From: Nematopogon swammerdamellus
Lineage: Eukaryota > Arthropoda > Insecta > Lepidoptera > Adelidae
Length of the DNA stretch: 64,000 nt
Direction: 5' to 3'
Assembly (NCBI GenBank): GCA_946902875.1
Contig: OX336345.1
Coordinates: forward strand, 22,165,395-22,229,394
In this document: piece after piece, positions 53,190-64,000 of the stretch
Numbering within the stretch: position 1 is the stretch's first letter
Layout of the letters: each line of letters opens with the position of its first letter
Translations under genes and position numbers: made by a program
Notes under the pieces: model-generated
What the model was told of the DNA's origin: nothing
The model's input: only the letters and a program-made list of their open reading frames with translations
Database searches by the model: none

Positions 53190-53725
53190 CTCCGTGTCGG
53201 TCTTCGCGTCTGCGTCCCCGATAGACCTCACCAGCTCCTTCGAAATCGCCATAAGGAGGTAATTCGTGATCTTCGCTCTGGTATCGTCGGCGAAGGTGCC
53301 GTGCGGAGATAGCTCCGCGCACAGGCCGGTTAGATTCTCATCCGTGGTGTTGTGCATTCGCTCGAAAAGGTCCTCGATGAGGTTTCCGACGAGCTGGCTA
53401 CTCATTGACGGACAGGGGCAGCGGGCTTCGCTAGCGATGTAGTTGAGGCTGTGATGCATCCGGCCGTAGTCGAATAGCTTCTGCGGAAGCGCTGTGCAGA
53501 GCTGTAGCCTCCGTCGTCGACGTATTCGGTCTTCTCATCAGCGCGCAGTTCCTCTTGAACGCTCGGCCGGAGGGATTTCCTCATTATCTCGCTCCTCAGC
53601 TCCTCTAGCTCCTCGGTTTTAATCGACAGATCGTGACTGATAATCTTGATTTTCTCGTCGCATTTCCGCTTGCACTGCGATATTGTCTTTTGCATCAGCG
53701 CTATCTGAGTCTCCAACGATTCGAC
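53190..53725 (-). CDS. Exon of a coiled-coil gene, with an internal frameshift
   Basis: The acceptor TTTTCCCAG|GTC is at 53726/53725 and the donor GAG|GTTTGT at 53190/53189, both in phase 0 with the coding frames at each edge. The first ~90 residues are a charged coiled coil (LETQIALMQKTISQCKRKCD, DLSIKTEELEELRSEIMRKS). The second part reads KLFDYGRMHHSLNYIASEAR, SQLVGNLIEDLFERMHNTTD and AKITNYLLMAISKELVRSIG. The two parts are in different frames and the exon length (536) is not a multiple of three, so one base is missing or extra near 53480, either a sequence error or a mutation. No known domain is recognised. Confidence 0.6.
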
Positions 53726-56297
53726 CTGGGAAAACATTGCGCATCTTCTTTAAGTCGCAGTCGAGGCTCCCGCGTGTGGCTGAGCGCGCATGCTCGCAGA
53801 GAGGTGCAGGTTGAAGAACGAAAGAAGGTGCACTCGAAGAAAAAAACTAACCCGAACATGAAAACCGATTAAAATTTGAGTCATGCTTTAGGTATTCCTA
53901 TACTCAGAAAATATTTACCAGGAAAAGCTTTGTAAGTGAATAGGTAAGTAGTTAGAACGAATAGTAACGGTGTTAGGTGGTACGGTGTAACCCTCGAGTT
54001 GCTCGATAAAGCTAGTACGCTTGACGCAGCATAAGGAAAGGAAGGCAGAGTTGGTGCCACTCGCACAGATGTAAGACTGGGATGTATTATGTGTGTGTAT
54101 GCGTCGGGAGAGGCGACAGTTAGCCGACGCGTCAAAACATGTGCACCAACACAAACGCTTAGCTTTCCTTATCCTGCGTCTGGTGTAGCTGCCTGTGCAC
54201 TGAAACAGACCTATGGTCGTTCCATTTTTTTTATTTTTAATAAATAATATCATATATTTATAGGGTGCAGTACGTACTAGGCTTCGTGTATACTCGGCCT
54301 CGTTTGCGCTGCGCTGTACGTACATAGATATCGATTAGTATAGTAGACGTTGACAAATAGGCGAGACAGTGATAGTTTACGTTCAAATGAGTACAAGCGA
54401 GAGGGATTAAAATTTCATGTTTAGGCTGCAAGTCTGACGAAGGGTGGGAGAGTTAAAAATATATTTTCAGGCAACGCGGGTCGCGAGGGGAATGCGCGGG
54501 CGCCGGGGTAGGGAGAAGGAAGGGATGCACGAGCCGGCGCGAGGCGCGGACTCGAGATTGTTTTTTTTCTGCCCAAATTTAAATAGTGCGCGAAACTTAA
54601 ATTGGCATAGATAGTAGGTTTTTTCTGGACAATTTTACGATGGCTCATACTTTAGGGAAAAACCTGACTAAAGCCTATCGCCACGGCGAGACAAGGAACT
54701 TTACAAAAAATCTATCTATGTCTAAATAAACCATGATTTATTCAACTCCACCTGGTGAGTTGAGCTTAAGATAACAAATTGGAAGCGGCCTACCTAACTC
54801 CTTCAAAATATTACTTGCGAGACCGTATTGCGGCTCACCTCATTTGAATCTGAGCCCCCGGAGGAGCGGAATTAAACTTGAGTGGGACAAGTCATCAGCC
54901 TGTAGAAGAGTTTTCGGCAAAGTATTGAGTGCTAGCATAATGTCTTTATTTTTATATTTATTCTGCAACGAGAAATATTATATTGTTCGTCGGAGCTCTT
55001 CACATGTGTTTCTTTTCAGCAAGGGACAAACGTTACTTACAGTTTATTTATCTACAAAAGAAGAGAGAATCCTACAATGTCGACGGAAGCTACGTATTTT
55101 GTGTATTTTCAGCACTGTGTTCTTCAATCCACAAAATGTCATGTTTCAGCGAATACTACCAGCGTGTGTGTAAGAAAAAAATGCCTGTAATGGGATCTGT
55201 ATGGTTCTGTATGTAATTTACAGGTAATTCGACAATTTTGAAATAGTTTACGATTGCATATTTTTCGTCGTGAATGATGTAACGTGTATTTTGTAGGCTC
55301 CGCAGCTATTTATTTTCCCGCTCAAGAACAATGTACACTCATAGGTACACTTTCTGTAAGAGCGAAGTTACAATTTCACATTAGCATAGAATAGAAGCGG
55401 AGAGGCTAGTTTTCATCATAACGCTAGACGACGAGATCTACGGATAGATTTGCTTTGCACTGCATTTCACTCACTTATGAATAGATAGGTAGCGAGTAGA
55501 GGGCGGACATATGGTTTAGATTTAGGTATCGGTTCTATATATATATATATATATATATATTATTTTACACACTTGGTTATGTATCTTAATACATCACATA
55601 GTTCATTCACTTTTCCGTTCTGTTTATTTATTATTTTTTTGTAGTTGAAAGGTTGAACACACATAGACAGGTGATACACGATTGACTATCAAGCAATACA
55701 TCACATAATTCATACACTTTTTCGGTCAGTTTGTTTATTATTTCTTCTCAAATTTTTTTGTATAATGGAAAGGTTGAATAAACATAGACAAGAGTTACAA
55801 TATTAACTATCAAGCGCTACACAATATAATTATAATACACAATTCGTTTAGTTATTCGTCAAGTTTTATTTATAATTTTTTTCTTTTATCTAGTTTCGAA
55901 TGTGTATTTTGAAAGGTAGAATTAAGGTTTTGCTTTGCTTTGATGGCTGCCTGAGAAGTAGCTTTAAATGTAAATATGAGAATCATTGTTATTTTTAAAT
56001 AGGTGACAGTAGGCAGACCCATGATACGTTCCTTATCCGTGTGTTAAATCAAAAACTCTTCTTGATTTATACACATAATCTCGCGACCAATCAGGTCTAG
56101 ACATTCTTTCACAAGAGCGGTTAATAGCTCTTTGTAAAATAAAACATGTAGGGAAAGCAGTATAGTTTTGCGACATCTATTCAGAAGTGTAAGGAATAAG
56201 CCTGCATCGAATAGTATGTAATTAAATGTAAATGTGTTTGGTGCGTAAAGCTACCTCCTCAAACCCACGAGACGTAATGTCTCGTTATCAATAAGAC
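53726..56297. other. Long noncoding stretch with a TA microsatellite and a short tandem array
   Basis: Bases 55537-55563 are (TA)n. Bases about 55588-55840 hold two to three diverged ~125-bp units sharing acatcacata-ttcat, gaaaggttgaa-a-acatag and actatcaagc. GC-rich DNA lies at 54470-54550. No coding exon is supported. Confidence 0.5.
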
Positions 56298-56301
56298 TTA
56301 A

Positions 56302-58107
56302 GGCCGTGACAAACGCCAACGACCTTGAGCATTCGGGAATTCTACATAATGTACCATGCGACTGCTAATTTCGCTTCGCACGTTCAAGTCACATTTAGCG
56401 TAGTTTGTCGCTATCAGCCTAAAGAGTTGATGGTTCGGGGTTCGAATCCCACTTTCGTATGTTTTTTTTTTTTTTGCTTTTTTATTATTTTAATTATTAA
56501 AATGATTGTGGCTTATGTAACTGATGCGTGATTCTAATTTTTAATTTTTTATTATTTTACCTAAATAACATTTTATTGTAATTTCTTCCAAATTATTTTA
56601 GTTCATGTACTTACCACTTTTTATAAACCTCTAAATAGACTATCGATGAAAACTAAAATAAAAATAGGTAGGTAGGTAATAGGTAGATAGGCATTTAGGT
56701 ATGTATGGCAAATATCATAGCAACATAGGTACCGGCCGGCGCGCGCGGCGCGCGCGGCGGCAGTATGGCACGGTGCGGTGGGGTGCGGTGCGGTGCGGTA
56801 ACTCAGTAGCAGCGTGCCACTCACGCATGCAAGCAAGCAATAACAAGCCGCTCCTCCGCGCCGCGCCGCCGCTCCTCCGCGCCGCGCCGCGCCGCCGCGT
56901 CGTCTCCGCTCCGCGCCACCACAGTGCCGCCGCTGCCGCCGCCCCCGCTCCGCAGCGCGCCGCTGTTGCTAGGCTACTTTTATTTAGGCACGGTTCTATA
57001 GTCCTTGCATCTCAAGCGCAGACAGCGTTATGCCACAGTACCTATTAGTTATTCTGTGGTTATACCAACGAAAGCCATGCGTATAACGCCCCGTCAAGTT
57101 ACGTACCGGAGCGTATACTGATAGATACCACAGAAGAGAGATATTACTGATACGGTCGTACTGTATACTGGTACGGAAAATGACACGGTGGCAACATCAC
57201 CTACAATACAACATCCGAGATGTCAGCTCGTAACAACTGGTGAAGTAGGTGCTATGTCAGTGCTTTTCTTCGGTCGTACCGGCTTCACTGAACTGGACGG
57301 AAAAAAAGAAGGGAGTCATATCCCGAAATAGTTTGTATTTTCCGTCCAGTTTAGTGTAGCCGGCACGACCAAAGGGAAGCACTGACATGGCACCTAAGTT
57401 CACCCGGTGTTATGGGCTGACATCACGGATGTTATAGGTGATATAGCAAACTGTGTCAGTTTACATAAAAAAATCCCTCAGTCGCCTTTTACGACATGCA
57501 CGAGGAGAGATGCAGTGGGGCTATTATTTTAAATTACCATCCCACACGGTACAAATATACCTAACCTACCTATCTTTTTTCCATTCGATCCAAACACAGA
57601 AGACAGAAATGACGACCGACACGCGGGCGCAGCAGGGCAGGAGCGAGCAAGCGAGCCCGGAACTAAAATTGTATCTAGTATTGAAGTGCCTGCTAAATTG
57701 ACGAAGGCAAAAATTTTACCCTTCCGACTGAAGAATTACGTCAATAATTTCATGTAGGCGTTTTTTGTTTTTTATTTTTATCTCCTTTCGTGGATAAAAT
57801 AATAAAAAAAATTGAATCGAGTTTTCTCAGAGCTTTGTGACCTTTGAATCGGTGGTATTGTAAAATTGTAATAATACACACATACTCAGATTTTCAAAAA
57901 TTCATGCTTTTTTTATATATTTTTAATTTTATGTTTATTACTTACTTTTACTCATTATTAAAAAAACCAGCAATGCACTTTGTTGGTAAGGAACCAAAAT
58001 ATAGGTTGGTATTTTTTTAATTTTCTGAATGTGTGTCAATTGGTCAGTTTTGGACATTCTTTGTCGCACTTTTTGCATGTTTTGCGTATTTGGCGTTTGT
58101 CACCGCC
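56302..58107. mobile_element. TTAA-flanked element, copy 2 (1.81 kb)
   Basis: It has the same ends as copy 1 (GGCCGTGACAAACG / CGTTTGTCACCGCC) with TTAA on both sides (56298-56301, 58108-58111). Most of the sequence matches copy 1 almost base for base, including the tRNA-like box (56384-56460) and the inverted SINE tails (57188-57475). Copy 1's segment at 31447-31940 is replaced here by a different, strongly GC-rich segment at 56815-57070. No transposase is present. Confidence 0.88.
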
Positions 58108-58253
58108 TTAAACTTAATTTCTTCACGAGGAAACCAGAGGTTGCATACTCCCTAATAAATAGCGTCGAGGTGTCGTATAATCTATCATCCCTTCATAAAG
58201 TTCTTACTCTAGTTTTAAGGTTAGGCTACGCTTCGCTACGCTACGCTACGTAT

Positions 58254-58790
58254 AAAAGTGAGGCGTATGGGCCCTGCTAACCACGCGGGTCTATTACAAT
58301 TCACTCTCTACGCTACGAATAAAAGTGAGGCGTATGGGCCCTGCTAACCACGCGGGTCTATTACAATTCACTATCTTCGCTACGAATAAAAGTGAGGCGT
58401 ATGGTCACTGCTAACCACGCGGGTCTATTACAATTCACTATCTTCGCTACGAATAAAAGTTAGGCGTATGGTCACTGCTAACCACGCGGGTCTATTACAA
58501 TTCACTATCTTCGCTACGAATAAAAGTGAGGCGTATGGTCACTGCTAACCACGCGGGTCTATTACAAGTCACTATCTTCGCAACGAATAAAAGTGAGGCG
58601 TATGGTCACTGCTAACCATGCGGGTCTATTACAATTCACTATCTTCGCTACGAATAAAAGTGAGGCGTATGGGCCCTGCTAACCACGCGGGTCTATTACA
58701 ATTCACTATCTTCGCTACGAATAAAAGTGAGGCGTATGGTCACTGCTAACCACGCGGGTCTATTACAAATCACTATCTACGCTACGGACA
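58254..58790. repeat. 67-bp satellite, eight units
   Basis: The word aaaagtgaggcgtatgg recurs at 58254, 58321, 58388, 58455, 58522, 58589, 58656 and 58723, each 67 bp apart. Units share ctgctaaccacgcgggtcta and ttacaattcactatc. Two variants (gggccctgc and ggtcactgc) are intermixed. Each unit holds a TATAAAAG or aataaaag word. The array is preceded by a ctacg-rich stretch (58230-58252). Confidence 0.95.
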
Positions 58791-58837
58791 GCTTTATCAG
58801 CGGATGATGGGTTAAGACGAGCTAATCGGGGGAAGTC

Positions 58838-60269
58838 TTCAAATATAATTGTTAATATTTTTTATTGGTAGCCTAAATAACTCTGCTATTGATTAGTATC
58901 CCAAATAAAACCAAAATGCCCATAGTTTTATCACAAAAAAATATTAAGTAAAATTTTTTTCTTCAAATTTTCAAAGATAATTATTTTTAGTTTAATTTGC
59001 CACTTCATAGTATACAAAAAATGTACGTACACTACTATGGCATGTTTTCAAAAAAGTTGGCGCGACTAATCAAGATTTCAAAATGATATAATACCTCCCA
59101 CGTCATGCTTTAAAAAAGACATGGTACTTGCCAACATAAAATGATACCTTACTCAGTGAAAATTGCCTTCAGTGCCTATGAGACATGATGCATGTTAGAA
59201 TTTAGATAGATAGGAACAGATAGTGATGCCATTCCGCAATTTTCAAAGGAAAAGAAGTTTAAATGAAACGAATGATAGATTTAAAAAAATAATAATTACT
59301 TACTCTAAATAAAATGTTCGAACTGTCTGCCACCGGCAATAATACACGCGCGACACCGCTTAAAAAATTACCTTTTCACCAATCGTGCCTATACTCGTAA
59401 ATTGATCTATTGGGCAGCTTCCGAGATTCCTCGACGTAGTTCGCCAATTGTTGATATGGGTTTCGAATAAACCTTGTCTTTCAGGCAACCCCAGTAAAAG
59501 ATGTCCAGCGCATTTAAATCTGGAGAACGGGGCGGCCATAAAATTGGACCAAGGAGCCCAATCAAACGGTCTGCATACTCTTGGTTCAGATATTCTCGCA
59601 CTGGATGGGCATAATGAGCAGGGCAACCATCATTTTGGTACCACATTGTACGTAAAATGTTAAATGGGACATCTTCTAGTAGATCTGACAGATGATTTTG
59701 AAGAAAATCTAGGTAAACTTCACCATTCAAGTTTCTTGGCAATTCAAATGGCCCAATTACTTTGCCGTTTAATATGTCAGTCCACAAGTTAAATTTTAAT
59801 TGATACTGAGACTTGTCTTCCCTCATAAGATGCGGATTCTCGATACTCCAACAATGCAGATTGTGCTTGTGATTTTTCAAATAATTCGAAAAACTAACTG
59901 TCCCTCCTTCTCTCCACAATATCATCACTCTAGCACTGAAGGCAATTTTCAGTGAGTAAGGTATTATTTTATGTTGGCAAGTACCAAGTCTTTTTTAAAG
60001 CATGATGTGGGAAGTATTATGTCATTTTGAAATCTTGATTAGTCGCGCCAACTTTTGTGAAAACTTGCCATAGTAATGTACGTACATTTTTTTATACTAT
60101 TAAATGGCAAAGTAAACTAAAAATAATTATCTTTGAAAATTTGAAGAAAAAAATTTTACTTAATATTTTTTTGTGATAAAACTATGGGCATTTTGGTTTT
60201 ATTTGGGATACGGATCAATAGCAGAGTTATTTAGGCTACCAATAAAAAATATTAACAATTATATTTGAA
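58838..60269 (-). mobile_element. Foldback DNA transposon with ~337-bp inverted arms
   Basis: 58838-59174 and 59932-60269 are inverted copies with some differences, starting at ttcaaatataattgttaata. Between them lies the C-terminal half of a transposase on the minus strand. Beyond the right arm, sequence runs on to a real-looking terminus (gttgagttttgggacacg, 60431-60449) that has no partner on the left. Confidence 0.85.
59318..59928 (-). pseudogene. Tc1/mariner-superfamily transposase, C-terminal half
   Basis: The frame from 59928 reads HNLHCWSIENPHLMRED, YQLKFNLWTDILNGKVIGPF, YLDFLQNHLSDLLEDVPFNI, MWYQNDGCPAHYAHPVREYL (second catalytic Asp) and PPRSPDLNALDIFYWGCLKD (third Asp). After a stop near 59407 the end RCRACIIAGGRQFEHFI is found in another frame, down to 59318. 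The N-terminal DNA-binding half is missing exactly where the inverted arm begins. It is the same superfamily as the fragments at 37210-37677 and 63899-64000. Confidence 0.85.
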
Positions 60270-61934
60270 AATTTGTAGTCGTAGTAACTAAAAATGTTGT
60301 ACAAGATGTAAATTTTCAACGTTTTTCAAAAAATGCTCATATCATAAAAACAAATGACTCCGATTTTTTTTCTTATTTTTCCCTGGGTAGTCATAAACTG
60401 GCCTACTCCCTGGTTCCCGCTTGACGTTGAGTTTTGGGACACGTTGTATATAATAAACTGTCTATTATTTCAATGTCCGGTTGTGCGAATCTGAATTTAC
60501 TGCACACAATTACACACACCATTCGACGAGTATTAGTACTGCGATCTATTAATAACTTCATCAATACAAGTATACACGTATCTTTACCATTTTGAGTAGA
60601 GTTAGACAGACACGACGGAGAGAGTAGGTAGGAGCTAGGTTTAGACACATACATACACACATACATAACACATGCTGTATCCCGACAATCAGGGTAAGCA
60701 GAGTAATCGGTGTTGTGCCATAAGGACTCTGGTAAATTACAGCACAACACCGACCACCACGTTTAGCACAGTATACGGACAAGACAACTATCAAGCAGCA
60801 AGTAAGGCACGAAGAACCCACCTGCTGCATGACTAGGTGGAAGGACTGCGCCATGGTGAGAAGTGGCCAGCCTGTCGCCCTTTAGCGCAGTATCTTGTCC
60901 TTATCCCTTAGTCGCCTCTTACGACATGCACGGGGAGAGATGCAGTGGGGCTATTCTTTTTAAGTACCGGCCCCACACGGTAGGTTTAGACTTCGATGGA
61001 TAGTTTAGGAACTTGCGTAGGGGTATATCTATACATATAAAAAAGCTAAAGCTTTCAAGGTAAGTGCACGAGACTTCGGATTCTACTATGTGTCGATCGG
61101 CCTCGACTGGGCTGGCCGCATCGGCCACATAGAACTTCAAAGAAGAATGAACGAGCGTAAGGAATTTTTCACACGTAATTTTCTTTACGATTGATTGGGT
61201 TTTCTTAATGTTGAGCGGCGCGCGACCGTTCGCGGACGACCTTGGCGAGAGAGGTCGTATAGCCACCTTTCTTACAGCTTTCTTTCTATAAAGAATTAGA
61301 AATAGCCTTTCTGTTTTACAGCTTCTCTTCGTAATGCTTCGAATTATCCTCTCTTGTTTTTCAGCCTTTCTTCACAATGAAATCGAACTTAATACTATCT
61401 TCCCTCGGTTATTTACTCATCTAGCTTTATCATTAATCTATGCCTCACATAATTTTTACGAATTTCTTGACCCTTCAATATAAATTTCCTTTCTTTAAGA
61501 TTCGAACCTGCGGAAACTGACTTAGCCATCTTTATTTTCAGCTTTTTTTCCTTCATAGACATTTCCTTAATTTTCCTCTTTACATTTTCCTTTAGGTCTG
61601 CCCTAACTAAATCGATATTCAAGTCGTGTAATGTTTTTTTTTTTATTATTTTTCGTGAAAACTATAGCTTTCCGTATTCAGAGTACGATAGGATAGGTTA
61701 AGCAGGTTCAGTAGAGATGACGTGTTAGGCAGGTTTAATTTTTATAAATCGAAAGAGACAATCTAGTCTGGCCAGACAAGGGAGTCCGCTTCAGCACCCA
61801 CTAATAAGGTACTCAATAATAGCACATATAAGCGTGATGCATTACATAAATAATAGCACACATTGAGAGCAAAGCAAAGCACAGAGCAAGATATCATTTG
61901 TCATCATCAGGGATGTGGCACTGGATAAAAAAAA
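60270..61934. other. Noncoding, with dispersed repeat ends and a hairpin
   Basis: A tgacgttgagttttgggaca terminus is at 60422-60449. A stem cggtgttgtgc/gcacaacaccg lies at 60708-60754. The cccttagtcgcc repeat tail is at 60850-60975. A Lys-rich open frame at 61622-61413 (minus) has no support as a gene. Confidence 0.45.
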
Positions 61935-62355
61935 AACCCCCGACTGCAAAAAACATAACTAAGAAAAAACTGCGTAATAATTAACTGAAAGGAGAGAAAC
62001 AAGCTCAATGATCTATAATAGAATTTTGTTTCAGCACCTTTCCATTTCCTTTAATTGGATATCCCACTCGATAGCTTTTGAAATATTTTTTTGAAAAAAA
62101 TCATTTTAAATATGGACAATTTGACATCCTGCGTCCGCCATTTTGAATTTTCACAATTATTTTATAGCCTATGTCACTCCCACAATTAAGATGAATCTAA
62201 TGACACCTCATACGTAAAAATCCATCAAGCCGATTAGGCTACAGTGCGTGCCAAAGAAATAGACATACATACATACATACACACAAACACACATACATAC
62301 ATACATACGCTCGAAAAACATAACCCTCCTTTTTGCTTCGCGCAGTCGGGTAAAA
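61935..62355. mobile_element. Dispersed repeat with cccgactgc ends and CATA microsatellite
   Basis: The left part aaacccccgactgcaaaaaa and the right part cgcgcagtcgggtaaaaa are short inverted ends of a common lepidopteran repeat. A (CATA)n tract lies at 62269-62308 within it. Noncoding. Confidence 0.6.
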
Positions 62356-63108
62356 AGTGTTCCTCGACATTGCTTTACTAGTGGAAGTTTTCACCACCAC
62401 TGGCCACAGTGGAGAAGTCAGTTAACTCCTGAGATATGTCACTAAAATCATCGATCGATGACTAAAATCGACAAATCACTGTTTCATTTGAGTTAACAGG
62501 AGCTAGTCAAAACGGGGTTAGGCCTGACAAAATTTACGAAGTCACAATGTGTATGGGGTTAATGTGAGCTGTGTGAGTATAGGACCAACTAAAGGTCAAA
62601 ATACAAACAGATTCATCCATTTGGTTTTTTTTATTAAGAAAGTTTTTAATAGGTAGGTAGGTATCACAAGTTTTAAACAATTATTAAAATGTTTTCAGGG
62701 TGTAGGTAGATGTATTTTAAAGTTAATCATAATTATATTGTATGAGAAGAGTGATGTTCAAAAAAGTATTTTACAATCTACCTACCTCATACTTTTTGTG
62801 CCTTCGTAAATTAACTTTATCTTCACATCATTGTCATGAGTCAGACGAAAATGTCATTTTGCTGTCATTCGACGCCTCATATTCCTCGAGGACTGGAGGA
62901 AAATCGGAGAGGCGTATGTCCAGGAGTGGACGCTTACAAGCTGATTGACCGATGCTGAATTAGTTACCTACACGCGTAGGTTTTACGAATGCGATGCCGG
63001 CCTAACAGGTGCCTATTCACGCCTCTATTGAAGGACCCGAGACTGTTGTAGGTACTTGGTTGTCAGATATGTGTTCTACCAGATGTGACGTTCAACAGCA
63101 CAACGTAC
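62356..63108 (-). other. Intron or intergenic DNA with a LINE 3' scrap
   Basis: On the minus strand 63050-63000 (cagtctcgggtccttcaata) is the same LINE C-terminal region as at 41179-41215. Nothing else is supported. Confidence 0.45.
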
Positions 63109-63288
63109 CTCCTCCTTCAGCTCGCTGTTAGTGACCTCGGGGTCCAGGACGTTCTCGCGCGCGAGCTCCTGCCGAGCGCGCTCGCCCTCCCTCTCCAGCC
63201 TCGCTTCGGCCTCCATCGCCACTTCCTTCTCAGTGCGCATCTGCTCAGACAAATTTGCCGTCTTCTCCCGGAAGCTATTCATCTCTTC
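63109..63288 (-). CDS. 180-nt coiled-coil exon
   Basis: The acceptor GGCTTACAG|GAA is at 63289/63288 and the donor GAG|GTACGTTG at 63109/63108, giving 60 codons with phase 0 at both ends. The residues EEMNSFREKTANLSEQMRTE, KEVAMEAEARLEREGERARQ and ENVLDPEVTNSELKEE form a highly charged heptad-like helix. It lies on the same strand and in the same phase as 53190-53725 and 40632-40850, so it is a candidate upstream exon of the same gene. The gene identity is unknown. Confidence 0.65.
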
Positions 63289-63898
63289 CTGTAAGCCGAT
63301 GGAGAGATTCGGTTATATTTTTTGTATTGTATTGTTGTATTGTTTATTGATCATTCATATGGCAGTTAGGTAGGCTGCGCTGTCACAATTTGTTCTATCC
63401 GGTTCGATTACACCCACGAAGATGAACCGACAAGAAACTTCGCAGGGTATTTTTTTACACATATTTTTACAAGTATTTAGTGACTAGCCACATAATAACT
63501 CCGCTCATTGTCTATCTAAAACACAGCTTGAGAGCAAGATCCTCCTACTGAGCTCCCTGAGCTCCACTACTATCCACATGTTCAAAGAACGTATCCACAA
63601 ACGATTTCTGATACCACATGGCAATGATTAGGTCAAATAAACATAAATACTCATCGATGCCCTTGCATCTTCAATCCAGTTGAAATATATGTAAAGTATG
63701 TATATAAGTATATATGTATAGTATATAAGAGTTGATGTACGTATATTATAATATTTATATTTCTTATTGTATATATGTAATTATGTAATGGATGTCTCAA
63801 TAATAGTGCACTTTTTAAATTGAGTGTAATTTTTTTTCTTGCAAGTGGCAAATCTGAAATTTGACAGCTGTCACCTATGTTTATTCCGATTATTAAAA
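63289..63898. other. Intron or intergenic DNA
   Basis: AT-rich with TATA/GTATA repeats at 63685-63780. The word tggatgtctcaataatagtg at 63790 is probably the terminal inverted repeat of the transposon whose transposase starts at 63899. Confidence 0.45.
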
Positions 63899-64000
63899 AT
63901 GGAGCGCTTTACGACAGAAAAACGCGTTATAATTGTGAAAACTTATTACAAAAATGTGGAAAGTTATGCTGAGACCGCTCGCAAACTTCGCCGAATTTTC
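63899..64000 (+). CDS. Start of a Tc1/mariner-type transposase, cut by the window edge
   Basis: ATG at 63899 opens an uninterrupted frame, MERFTTEKRVIIVKTYYKNV then ESYAETARKLRRIF, to the last base. This is the N-terminal helix-turn-helix of the insect transposase family whose C-terminal halves lie at 37210 and 59318. The 34 codons visible contain no break, so it could be a younger copy. Confidence 0.75.
   Translation, partial: MERFTTEKRVIIVKTYYKNVESYAETARKLRRIF

Noticed and set aside
54844..55216. Overlapping plus-strand frames of 77-109 codons
   Set aside because: Composition is hydrophobic and Cys/Phe-rich as in AT-rich noncoding DNA, with no motif or splice boundary; the frames contradict each other.
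61413..61622. Lys-rich 69-codon frame on the minus strand
   Set aside because: It has simple AAA/GAA-rich composition, no conserved motif and no splice context.

Overview
This is a eukaryotic, AT-rich, intron-bearing and transposon-dominated stretch. Its repeats point to an insect, most probably a moth or butterfly (Lepidoptera): a cecropia-like mariner, Helitron-like ends with a GC hairpin and CTAG|T, CsRn1/Kabuki-like gypsy, CR1-like LINE, Pol III SINEs and many TA- or TTAA-flanked inverted-repeat elements. I see no operons, rRNA operon, CRISPR array or convincing intact tRNA gene.

Layout. 0.8-6.7 kb: a full-length but broken DIRS-type tyrosine-recombinase retrotransposon on the minus strand. 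It has 161-bp inverted terminal repeats and an internal complementary region that joins copies of both ends. 7.2-11.3 kb: a probable host gene on the plus strand. A 33-nt first coding exon (7240-7272) joins in phase to an 870-nt exon (9718-10587), and the ~2.4 kb intron is full of nested SINE and TIR elements. The 3' part of the gene dissolves into a decayed Ser-rich repeat array. 12.4-13.1 kb: a 130-bp tandem array with a 260-bp higher-order period. 14.4-18.1 kb: a nearly intact CR1-like LINE. 18.5-20.8 kb: a minus-strand I/jockey-like LINE (copy A).

20.9-33.7 kb: one Ty3/gypsy element on the minus strand, flanked by a CTCA target duplication. It has been broken apart by a truncated Ty1/copia element (24.4-30.2 kb), which itself holds a mariner with a SINE inside it. 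The gypsy 5' LTR is split by a second insertion that contains a TTAA-flanked element. A second copy of that TTAA element lies at 56.3-58.1 kb.

33.7-64 kb: two probable host genes on the minus strand among many MITEs, foldbacks and LINE fragments. One is a 648-codon single-exon ORF (38427-40373) of unknown function. The other is a set of three phase-0 exons (63109-63288, 53190-53725, 40632-40850) that look like one coiled-coil gene ending in a CPSC motif. Notable repeats here are a Mutator-like element with a 9-bp target duplication (43.8-45.1 kb), a 67-bp satellite directly beside the second TTAA element, and a transposase fragment between 340-bp inverted arms (58.8-60.3 kb). The window ends in the first codons of another Tc1/mariner-type transposase.

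How the parts fit: little in this window is host coding sequence. Most of it is a layered record of insertions, and the nesting order can be read from split elements and target duplications. No cellular pathway can be reconstructed from the few host exons visible. All repeat and exon boundaries were read by eye; similarity to named families is from recalled family features, not from searches.
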